Assembly: GCA_030595015.1 (NCBI GenBank)
Contig: JAUVDZ010000005.1
Location: 1-21,818 of the forward strand
DNA: 21,818 nt
Direction: 5' to 3'
Source: Candidatus Peregrinibacteria bacterium
Lineage (GTDB): Bacteria > Patescibacteriota > Gracilibacteria > UBA1369 > PNNO01
Made by a program: the position numbers and the translations under genes. The notes under the pieces were generated by a model. The model worked only from the letters and a program-made list of their open reading frames with translations, was not told the DNA's origin and made no database searches. Positions 7,417 to 13,534 of this stretch are shown here, piece by piece (the first letter of the stretch is position 1; each line of letters begins with the position of its first letter).

Positions 7417-7905
7417 ATGAGAGAAATATTAGCTAAAATATCATCCTATAATCTTTTTAATTATCTGCTTCCTGGCGTATTATTTGCAGTGATTTTACAG
7501 GAGTTAGGTATATATTCATTCATTCAAGATGATCTGATAATAGGAGTCTTTGTCTATTATTTTATTGGTTTAGTGGTAAGTAGGTTTGGTTCGTTGATAG
7601 TAGAACCTTTTTTGAAGAAAATTACTTTTTTAAAGTTTGTGAAATATAAGGATTTTGTATTTGCCACGAAAAAAGATTCAAAAATTGAAATTTTATCGGA
7701 AGCAAGTAATATGTACAGAACATTTGTTTCAATGATTTCAATGATATTGATACTTAAAATTTACAAAGTAGTCGAGTACCAAATCCCTGAATTGCAAGAT
7801 TGGAACCCCTTAATTTTGTCTGTTTTACTTTTGATTATGTTTTTATTTTCATACCGAAAACAAAGTCAATACATCACGAAAAGAATAAAATCACATTTGA
7901 AATAA
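7417..7905 (+). CDS. Multi-pass membrane protein of the ATPase/MBL cassette
   Basis: The 162-aa product begins with a short amphipathic stretch (SSYNLFNYLLPG) and has hydrophobic segments at about residues 16-33, 41-60, 101-117 and 129-146. The central cytoplasmic loop (about 66-98) is charged. Motifs that look conserved are FNYLLPGVLF, SRFGSLIVEPFLKK and EASNMYRTFVS. I do not know a named family. It is separated from the ATPase gene by 44 bp of AT-rich sequence and from the MBL gene by a single base after its TAA, so the membrane protein and the MBL protein are translationally coupled. It may anchor the system or act as its membrane effector. Confidence 0.65.
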   Translation: MREILAKISSYNLFNYLLPGVLFAVILQELGIYSFIQDDLIIGVFVYYFIGLVVSRFGSLIVEPFLKKITFLKFVKYKDFVFATKKDSKIEILSEASNMYRTFVSMISMILILKIYKVVEYQIPELQDWNPLILSVLLLIMFLFSYRKQSQYITKRIKSHLK

Positions 7906-7906
7906 T

Positions 7907-8791
7907 ATGAGTACAATTAAATCGTTTTCAGTTGATAACGGCGACATGTTCTATATCAGGCATAATTCTGATAATTTCAGCATTATAGATTGTTGTCTCT
8001 CAGACGAAAATAAAGAAAGGATTATTGAAAATATCAAATATGCTCATAGACTTAAAGGAATTACTAGATTTATATCTACTCACCCTGATCAAGATCATAT
8101 ACAGGGATTAGTGGATCTCGACTACAATATTGATATTTTAAATTTTTATTGTGTTGAAAATAATGTTACAAAAGAGGAAGAAACTGAAGATTTTAAACAT
8201 TACTGTAGCTTGAGAGATGATTCAAGAAAGGCATTTTATATTAGTAAAGATTGTGTTCGTAAATGGATGAATAGGGAATGCGAAGAAAGGGGTAGCGCTG
8301 GAATTAGAATTTTATGGCCAATTCTTGAAAATCCGTATTATCAAGAAGCCTTAAAGTTAGCAGAAGAGGGAGAAAGTCCTAATAATATTTCAGCAATTAT
8401 TAGATATGGTTTGAATGATAGTGTAAAAGTACTTTGGTTGGGAGACCTCGAAACAGAATTTATGGAAAATATCGAAGAAGCAATAAAGTGGCCAAAAGTT
8501 AATATTCTTTTTGCTCCACATCATGGTAGAGAAAGTGGGAAAATCCCTGAAGGAATATTGAAAAAGCTTAATCCTGAAATTATAATCATTGGCGAAGCAC
8601 CAGCTGAGAATTTAAATTATTATTCTGGATATAATACAATTACTCAGAATTCTGCTGGAGACATAACTCTTGAATGTATAGAAGGAAGAGTTAAGATCTT
8701 TGTTTCAAATTCAGAGTATGAAGTTAATTTTCTAGATTATGAAAATGATGTTGATGGAGATGATTATTATCTTGGCACATTATATTTATAG
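7907..8791 (+). CDS. Metallo-beta-lactamase-fold hydrolase, ComEC-like, in the ATPase cassette
   Basis: The 294-aa protein has the metal-binding signature THPDQDH at residues 58-64 (His59, Asp61, Asp63, His64), a second-site Asp180 in LWLGDLE, and APHHGRESG at 203-211 with the HHG turn. The segment SPNNISAIIRYG (about 157-168) before the GD motif is what ComEC-family MBL domains show. It is soluble, without the ComEC channel. By family precedent it would be a Zn-dependent nuclease or phosphodiesterase; the substrate is unknown. A missing or moved third metal histidine after LGD cannot be judged without alignment. It ends with a TAG and is followed by the remnant of a TrmB-family gene on the other strand. 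Confidence 0.85.
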   Translation: MSTIKSFSVDNGDMFYIRHNSDNFSIIDCCLSDENKERIIENIKYAHRLKGITRFISTHPDQDHIQGLVDLDYNIDILNFYCVENNVTKEEETEDFKHYCSLRDDSRKAFYISKDCVRKWMNRECEERGSAGIRILWPILENPYYQEALKLAEEGESPNNISAIIRYGLNDSVKVLWLGDLETEFMENIEEAIKWPKVNILFAPHHGRESGKIPEGILKKLNPEIIIIGEAPAENLNYYSGYNTITQNSAGDITLECIEGRVKIFVSNSEYEVNFLDYENDVDGDDYYLGTLYL

Positions 8792-8834
8792 ATGTTTGCA
8801 ATTTGGGTATTCATCCATTTATTCTTATCTGACC

Positions 8835-8849
8835 TTTCGTTAAACGAAA
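8835..8849. terminator. Weak hairpin between convergent genes
   Basis: TTTCGT and ACGAAA form a 6-bp stem with a 3-nt loop between the MBL gene (plus) and the TrmB remnant (minus). On the plus strand a T-rich stretch (CTTTTATTTT) follows about 6 nt later. It is a poor intrinsic terminator, and I list it only because of its position. Confidence 0.25.
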
Positions 8850-8858
8850 ATCAAGCTT

Positions 8859-8948
8859 TTATTTTAACTTCCCCGCAAACTCCCAAACCATTTTGAATAG
8901 TTTCTATATAATTTTATGTTTTATTTCAGACATAAATTTAATAATCAT
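8859..8948 (-). pseudogene. C-terminal remnant of a TrmB-family regulator gene
   Basis: Read on the minus strand in one continuous frame, this stretch encodes MIIK, then FMSEIKHKII, a TAG stop (8906-8904), then KLFKMVWEFAGKLK and a final TAA. It aligns end to end with the last 27 residues of the intact TrmB protein encoded at 9980-10708 (MIIKSSEIAETQR..., ending FKMVWEFAGQF). The region around FKMVWEFAG matches closely at the DNA level too, with several of the differences synonymous. All of the gene upstream of this point is missing; instead the RhuM-Fic gene ends inside the remnant's first codon (its TGA is at 8947-8945). Confidence 0.8.
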
Positions 8949-9904
8949 TTTTTTAATAATAGCAAAACCAGTCCGACCATTTTATCCTTATCTCTTGGAT
9001 TACTTTCAGCTATTAGCAAAGTTAAAGCTGTTAAAGTTCCGGGTGTTAAACTGGTCCGAAGTAAACCCGCTTTTCGTAAAAACCAGACAAAAGCAAAAGC
9101 ACCACTGCGTTTGTTGCCGTCTGTAAACGGATGATTTTTGATCATAAAATATAGCAAATGTGCACCTTTTTTCTCTGCACTGAGATATACATCTTTGCCA
9201 AAGGCGCTTTGAAACACATTGCCGATAATGCCTTCAACAGCATTTTTGTCTTTTTCTTGTCCAAAAATGTCGGTTGCTTGCTTCTTTGCAATTAAATCCA
9301 GCTTTAATTCCTGCAAAGCCTCGGTTAATTCATTGGCTGTAAAACTAATTTTCTTTTTTGTTAAACCTGTTTTGGGGAAAGTGTCCGTATCGTAAGCATC
9401 CAAAGAAAACCATGTGCCTGCAAAAGCGTTGATCAGCTCTAAAACATCTTCGGTTGTGACTTTATTTCCCGAAGGAAGCAGGGCTTTAACATCAGCCACG
9501 GCCTGCATAAACTTTTCGTAATTTTGCCCGATTCGTTTTTTGTTGATTGAAAATCCTTGAAGTAAGTGTTGTTTTAGCACTTTGGTTGCCCATTTCCTAA
9601 ATTCAATAGCTCTTGCAGAGTTGGTGCGATATCCAACCGCTAAAATGATGTCCAAGGAATAAAAAGCAACGGGTTTATCTGAATTTGTAATATGCATTTT
9701 TTGCATATTGCTTTTTTCGTTAACTTCTCCATCTTTGAAAATATTTTTTACATGTCGAGAAATAACAGACTGATCTTTGTCATATAGGGCACAAAGATCT
9801 GCTTGTGTAGACCAAATAGTCTCCTTATCAAAATCCCCGCGAAACTCAATCGCTCCGCTTTTTCCTTGATAAATAACCAGTTTTTGCTGAATTTTTTTAG
9901 GCAT
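8945..9904 (-). CDS. RhuM-family / Fic-domain fusion protein (Fic AMPylase-type toxin candidate)
   Basis: The 319-aa protein (from the ATG at 9904) joins an N-terminal RhuM-type domain (about 7-117: GAIEFRGDFDKETIWSTQAD, then YDKDQSVISRHVKNIF, then VGYRTNSARAIEFRKWAT) to a C-terminal Fic/Doc domain. The catalytic motif HPFTDGNKRSGA is complete at about 258-269. Fic proteins transfer AMP or another nucleotide/phosphate group to target proteins; RhuM-Fic genes are frequent in accessory regions and may act as toxins. No antitoxin gene with the inhibitory helix is seen nearby. An upstream in-frame TTG at 9943 would add 13 residues, but it overlaps the predicted -10 box, so the ATG is preferred. 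The extreme C-terminus (VLLLLKK) ends exactly at the TrmB remnant, so a few native residues may have been lost. Confidence 0.85.
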   Translation of the reverse strand: MPKKIQQKLVIYQGKSGAIEFRGDFDKETIWSTQADLCALYDKDQSVISRHVKNIFKDGEVNEKSNMQKMHITNSDKPVAFYSLDIILAVGYRTNSARAIEFRKWATKVLKQHLLQGFSINKKRIGQNYEKFMQAVADVKALLPSGNKVTTEDVLELINAFAGTWFSLDAYDTDTFPKTGLTKKKISFTANELTEALQELKLDLIAKKQATDIFGQEKDKNAVEGIIGNVFQSAFGKDVYLSAEKKGAHLLYFMIKNHPFTDGNKRSGAFAFVWFLRKAGLLRTSLTPGTLTALTLLIAESNPRDKDKMVGLVLLLLKK

Positions 9905-9931
9905 AATTACATTTTTCCAAATGGTATCAAT

Positions 9932-9961
9932 TACTATACTCAAAAAAAGAGTTATTTACAA
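9932..9961 (-). promoter_or_regulatory. Candidate promoter of the RhuM-Fic gene
   Basis: On the minus strand TTGTAA and TATAGT (9937-9932) are spaced by 17 bp. Initiation would occur near 9925, about 20 nt before the ATG at 9904. It excludes the TTG at 9943 as a start on the same transcript. Confidence 0.45.
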
Positions 9962-9979
9962 TATTTCAACCCTAGAGTA

Positions 9980-10708
9980 CTAAAACTGCCCCGCAAATTC
10001 CCAAACCATCTTAAAAATCACCCTCTGTGTTTCAGCGATTTCACTACTTTTTATTATCATGCCAATTAAACCTTCATTAAATGAGATGATTGAGATTTTA
10101 TTATCGTAAATATTTATCTCGTTTGAGAAGTTGTATTTGTTTCTGGGGATGAGTTTAATGTTTCTGTAGTATTTTCGGTTTTCTTTTTGAACTTTTAGTC
10201 CGGCTTCGTCTAATGGTGCGATTCCGCGGAGGTGGATTTTCTTTTTTGCACGTTTTTCTACATATTCTTTGTCGTAATCTGGCCAGAACTCACGAATCTC
10301 TTCAGAATTGGCGTAATTGAGGATTTCGGTTCGACTTCGTAGTGTATCCTCATAAATTGCTTTAATTCCGTTTAAACCTTCAAAATAACGTATGGTTGGA
10401 TGCGGTGTTTCACCATGCAATCGTTTTAATTCAGGAAGAACGTTTCTTAGATCGTTTGTTCGTTGCTTAGTGATTTTAAAAATTGTATCCGGTTTAACTG
10501 AAGTGAAATATTTAATTTTATTTTTAGTGAAATAATTGATGTATCCTTTTTTAATTAATTTTTCAAGAATGTCATAAGTTGTAACTCGATTAACTCCGGC
10601 TTGTTTTGAAATATCAGAAACAGGGGATGATCCGAGTTCCAAATTTGCCAGATAAATGTTCGCTTCTTTTTCTGTCAGGCCTAAATTCTTAAGGACATCG
10701 ATGATCAT
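9980..10708 (-). CDS. TrmB-family transcriptional regulator
   Basis: The 242-aa protein has a winged helix-turn-helix of the TrmB type at residues 8-75 (LTEKEANIYLANLELGSSPV, then SDISKQAGVNRVTTYDILEKL and KKGYINYF). A C-terminal effector-sensing domain (about 100-242, with YFEGLNGIKAIYEDTL) has the phospholipase-D-like form found in this family. TrmB proteins are mainly archaeal sugar- or metabolite-responsive regulators, scattered in bacteria. The gene is divergent from glnA with a 192-bp shared control region, so regulation of glnA and of itself is a reasonable inference. A broken copy of its 3' end lies 1 kb away beyond the RhuM-Fic gene. The ATG is the only good start; no Shine-Dalgarno is evident. 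Confidence 0.85.
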   Translation of the reverse strand: MIIDVLKNLGLTEKEANIYLANLELGSSPVSDISKQAGVNRVTTYDILEKLIKKGYINYFTKNKIKYFTSVKPDTIFKITKQRTNDLRNVLPELKRLHGETPHPTIRYFEGLNGIKAIYEDTLRSRTEILNYANSEEIREFWPDYDKEYVEKRAKKKIHLRGIAPLDEAGLKVQKENRKYYRNIKLIPRNKYNFSNEINIYDNKISIISFNEGLIGMIIKSSEIAETQRVIFKMVWEFAGQF

Positions 10709-10729
10709 TCCGTCAAGTTAATTATTGTT

Positions 10730-10815
10730 GTAGAAATTTCCGACAGCGACATAGTACCATGAAATTTTTTGTTTGAAAAGAAAGGGGAGGAGTAGGGTTG
10801 TAAGTTTTTCCGACA
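10730..10815 (+). promoter_or_regulatory. Two direct repeats in the trmB-glnA divergent control region
   Basis: GTAGAAATTTCCGACA (10730-10745) and GTAAGTTTTTCCGACA (10800-10815) match at 12 of 16 positions, with TTTCCGACA identical, and lie 70 bp apart (about seven helical turns). They sit between the divergent TrmB and glnA genes and could be binding sites for the TrmB protein or another regulator. They do not match the archaeal TrmB palindrome. Confidence 0.4.
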
Positions 10816-10900
10816 TTGTTTTTTGGCTTAGGTAAAAGCTATTGCAAAGGTCGCAGAATTCAATAAATTAGAAGTTGTTATTATTAATAATCCATACATT

Positions 10901-12319
10901 ATGGAAGCGATGACAATTCCAATGGCAAAAGTTCATACACTATCCGGTAATCGATTGAAGCTTTCAAAGCTTGCTCACGATGATCCAAAATTATTAAAAG
11001 ATAAAATTTTCGATATTGTAAAAAATCAGGATGTTGCATATTTTAAATGTCAATTTACTGACCTAACCGGAATTATCAAATCGATAACTATGCCGATTTC
11101 AAAATTAGAAGATGCAATTGAAAGCAATATCTGGTTTGATGGTTCTTCTATCGAAGGATTTACACGTATTTTTGAATCAGATATGTACCTTAAACTCGAT
11201 TTAAGCACTTTTGCGATTATTCCATGGTCTCGGGAGAGGGGACGCGTTACAGCGCGATTTATTTGCGATGTTTATACTCCAGATGGTATGCCGTTTGAAG
11301 GGGATCCCCGATATATTTTAAAAAAGCAGATCGCACGGGCAGAAAAACTTGGTTTAACTTTTTATACCGGTCCTGAGTTAGAATTTTTTCTATTTAAGAA
11401 GGATGGGGATGAAATAAAAACTCTTCCGCACGATAAAGCTGGATATTTTGATTTCTCAACTGACTTAGCTGTTGATATTCGTAAAGAAATCACAGATTGT
11501 CTGATTGATTTGGATATTGATGTTGAAACTTTGCATCATGAGGTGGCCGAGGGTCAGCACGAGATCAATTTTACTTATTCTGATGCTTTAACAACTGCTG
11601 ATAACGCTGCAACTCTTAAGTTTACAGTTAAGGCGATAGCTCAAAAATATGGCTTACACGCAACATTTATGCCAAAACCTATTGCAGGTCAGAATGGATC
11701 AGGAATGCACATCCATCAATCTATATTTAAAAATGGTGAAAATGCTTTTTTTGATGAAAATAGCGAGACAAACCTATCGACTATGGCTCATCAATTTATT
11801 GCAGGACAGTTAAAACACATAAAAGGCATGGCTGCGATTCTTAATCCAATTGTAAATTCATATAAACGTTTGGTTCCGGGTTATGAAGCTCCAACTTACA
11901 TTGCCTGGGGGAATACAAACCGGTCAGCCTTAATTAGAATCCCTCGTTATACTCCTGGACGTGAAAAATCGACTCGTGCAGAGCTTAGAAATCCGGATCC
12001 GAGTTGTAATCCATATCTTGCGTTTGCTGTAATGTTAGCTGCAGGACTTGATGGAATCGAAAATGAACTCGTGCCGCCTGCTCCAGTAAATGAAGACATC
12101 TTTGCATTAGATGAAGCAAAGGCAGAGGAGTTGCAAATCGATACTTTGCCGCAGAATTTATGGGAAGCAACACAGGAATTAGAAAAAGACGAAGTGATTC
12201 GCAGGGCATTGGGAGAACACGCATTTAAATCAATTTATAGCGCAAATAAGGCTCAATGGTTTGATTATAAAACGTATGTAACTAAGTGGGAGTACGATAA
12301 ATACTTAACAAGCCATTAA
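10901..12319 (+). CDS. glnA: Glutamine synthetase, type I-alpha
   Basis: GlnA makes glutamine from glutamate, ammonia and ATP as a dodecamer in the cytoplasm. The 472-aa product carries the GSI landmarks: WFDGSSIEGF (78-87), GPELEFFLF (157-165), HHEVAEGQHEI (212-222), NGSGMHIHQS (265-274), NPIVNSYKRLVPGYEAP (315-331) and RAELRNPDP (359-367). The adenylylation-loop position that is Tyr in GSI-beta enzymes is Phe401 (NEDIFALDEAK), and the GSI-beta insertion is absent. Arg89 in GFTRIFESDMYL corresponds to the Bacillus residue for feedback inhibition, so control is probably by feedback and by transcription. The first 28 or so residues extend beyond Bacillus GlnA, and no internal Met offers a shorter start except Met4 and Met8. 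It is divergent from a TrmB regulator and convergent with holA, the stop codons overlapping by 3 bp. Confidence 0.95.
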   Translation: MEAMTIPMAKVHTLSGNRLKLSKLAHDDPKLLKDKIFDIVKNQDVAYFKCQFTDLTGIIKSITMPISKLEDAIESNIWFDGSSIEGFTRIFESDMYLKLDLSTFAIIPWSRERGRVTARFICDVYTPDGMPFEGDPRYILKKQIARAEKLGLTFYTGPELEFFLFKKDGDEIKTLPHDKAGYFDFSTDLAVDIRKEITDCLIDLDIDVETLHHEVAEGQHEINFTYSDALTTADNAATLKFTVKAIAQKYGLHATFMPKPIAGQNGSGMHIHQSIFKNGENAFFDENSETNLSTMAHQFIAGQLKHIKGMAAILNPIVNSYKRLVPGYEAPTYIAWGNTNRSALIRIPRYTPGREKSTRAELRNPDPSCNPYLAFAVMLAAGLDGIENELVPPAPVNEDIFALDEAKAEELQIDTLPQNLWEATQELEKDEVIRRALGEHAFKSIYSANKAQWFDYKTYVTKWEYDKYLTSH

Positions 12320-13305
12320 TTATGGCAAATCTCAAGAATGAGTTTATTTAGAGCAAGTAAAATTTCTTTCTTATCATCCGCAAGCATTCGAATCTTCCCT
12401 GTTTTAATACCAATATCAATTTCCAATAAAGCTTTATATATCCAATGCAAAGTCTCAGCTGAAAAGTTGGGACTTTGTTGCATTGTTGTTGAAATTGTAT
12501 AAGGATGTTCTTTAACTTTGCTTATAATTTCATTTTTAGGATTTCCACGATCAACTAAGTCTTTAACCTGAATCAGAATTCTAAAATGACGTACAATCAT
12601 AAAGATAATCTTCATGATATCTTCACCGCTTTCAATCAGAATATTTAAAGTTTTGATTGATCCTCTGGCGTTTTTTTGAGCGATATAATCAGTAAATTTA
12701 AAAATTGAAGTTGTTAGATTTGGATGAACAAGCTGATCAATTGCATCTTTGGTAATTGGCTGAGTTTGACTATACGTCTTTAGTTTTTGCAGTTCGTTGT
12801 GCAGATTCCAGAGATCTCCGCCCGCAACTTCTCCAACATATGAACTCATTTGGGAATCAATTTTAAATCCGATCTTTTCTGCTTCTTCACGAATCCATCT
12901 ATTTAATTCCTGACCCATCAATGGTTTGTATTCCATTAAATTCCCGACTTTATTTAGTTTTTTATAAAGAGATGCACGTTTATCCGGCAATTTTATAGTT
13001 TCAATAAAAATCAAAATGCAAAAGTCAGGGATTTCTCCTTCTAAAATTTCAGCAACCTTTTTTTGTTCGTCTTTTGATCCTTTAGCTAAGAAATCTTTAA
13101 CAATTACTAATCTTTTATCTGCCAAAAACGGCGCAGATTGAATATCTGATTCCAAATTCCTTGATTCGAGTCCTTTGCCTTCCAAATGAGCAATATTGAT
13201 GTCTCCTTCATACTTTTTTTCGAATTGCTCACGCCAAAAGTTCAACTTTTGAGTTGATGAATACGTGTCTTCTCCAAAAAATAAATGTACGTTCTTTTTA
13301 GGCAT
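12316..13305 (-). CDS. holA: DNA polymerase III subunit delta
   Basis: HolA is the clamp-loader wrench that opens the beta sliding clamp. The 329-aa protein has the expected layout. The N-terminal AAA+-like fold opens with VHLFFGEDTYSSTQKLNFWR and has the segment SAPFLADKRLVIVKDF (about 57-72). The middle lid region carries GGDLWNLHNELQKLKTYS, and the C-terminal collar includes TSIFKFTDYIAQKNARGSI and an IFMIVRHFRILIQVKDL-type helix. Length is typical. Its TAA stop overlaps the glnA stop (shared TTAA), so the two genes meet tail to tail without any spacer. The ATG at 13305 is preceded by AT-rich sequence and the tandem repeat at 13336-13357 rather than by a Shine-Dalgarno. Confidence 0.92.
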   Translation of the reverse strand: MPKKNVHLFFGEDTYSSTQKLNFWREQFEKKYEGDINIAHLEGKGLESRNLESDIQSAPFLADKRLVIVKDFLAKGSKDEQKKVAEILEGEIPDFCILIFIETIKLPDKRASLYKKLNKVGNLMEYKPLMGQELNRWIREEAEKIGFKIDSQMSSYVGEVAGGDLWNLHNELQKLKTYSQTQPITKDAIDQLVHPNLTTSIFKFTDYIAQKNARGSIKTLNILIESGEDIMKIIFMIVRHFRILIQVKDLVDRGNPKNEIISKVKEHPYTISTTMQQSPNFSAETLHWIYKALLEIDIGIKTGKIRMLADDKKEILLALNKLILEICHN

Positions 13306-13335
13306 GTCGATGGTATTAGTTCTTTTATATCCGAT

Positions 13336-13357
13336 TTGCCGTCAAATTGCCGTCAAA
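13336..13357 (-). repeat. Tandem 11-bp repeat upstream of holA
   Basis: TTGCCGTCAAA occurs twice head to tail on the plus strand. On the minus strand this gives two TTGACG boxes upstream of a TATAAA (13329-13324), so it may be part of the holA promoter or an operator, although neither box has the ideal 17-bp spacing. Confidence 0.45.
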
Positions 13358-13402
13358 TTTGATAGGGTACTCAGCAAGCATATTGGGAACCGCATTATAA
13401 TT

Positions 13403-13437
13403 AAAAAAGCTCTGCTGAGCAAGTCAGCAGAGCTTTT
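13403..13437 (-). terminator. Intrinsic terminator of the surface-protein operon
   Basis: AAAAGCTCTGCTGA (13405-13418) and TCAGCAGAGCTTTT (13424-13437) form a perfect 14-bp stem with loop GCAAG. On the minus strand the stem is followed by a run of six T (complement of 13403-13408), the usual rho-independent form. It lies about 100 bp after the stop of the 1174-aa gene and before holA. It may also act weakly in the plus direction. Confidence 0.9.
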
Positions 13438-13456
13438 GACTAAGACTTTCTGTAAT

Positions 13457-13533
13457 GAGTTCGCCCTGACGGGCTCACACTTGGCTCGCGATAAGTTTTC
13501 GCTCGCAAAGAGACTCGCTTTCGCTTCGTCTCC
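13457..13533 (-). repeat. Dispersed structured intergenic repeat, copy 2 (inverted relative to copy 1)
   Basis: On the minus strand this copy begins GGAGACGAAGCG one base after the stop codon of the 1174-aa gene and ends at GAACTC. It shares an exact 36-bp core (13473-13508) with the element at 1901-1972. The GAGAC/GTCTC hairpin is kept while its loop changes, and the second hairpin has a different stem (GCCC-GTCA-GGGC). Relative to its host transcript it is in the opposite sense to copy 1. Confidence 0.8.
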
Positions 13534-13534
13534 G

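Noticed and set aside
220..8947. Use of TGA as glycine (code 25, as in some Gracilibacteria)
   Set aside because: TGA ends ftsX and RhuM-Fic at the expected protein ends, and no coding frame here needs TGA to be read through.
8893..9134. Short plus-strand frames over the RhuM-Fic 3' end
   Set aside because: They lie antisense to the Fic domain and the TrmB remnant and have no recognisable features.
9905..9943. A TTG start at 9943 giving a 332-aa RhuM-Fic protein
   Set aside because: The TTG overlaps the predicted -10 box, the extra 13 residues do not look like a RhuM start, and an ATG lies at 9904 at a fitting distance from the promoter.
10880..10891. Perfect palindrome ATTATTAATAAT before glnA as an operator
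   Set aside because: It has only A and T bases, no second copy, and such palindromes are expected by chance here.
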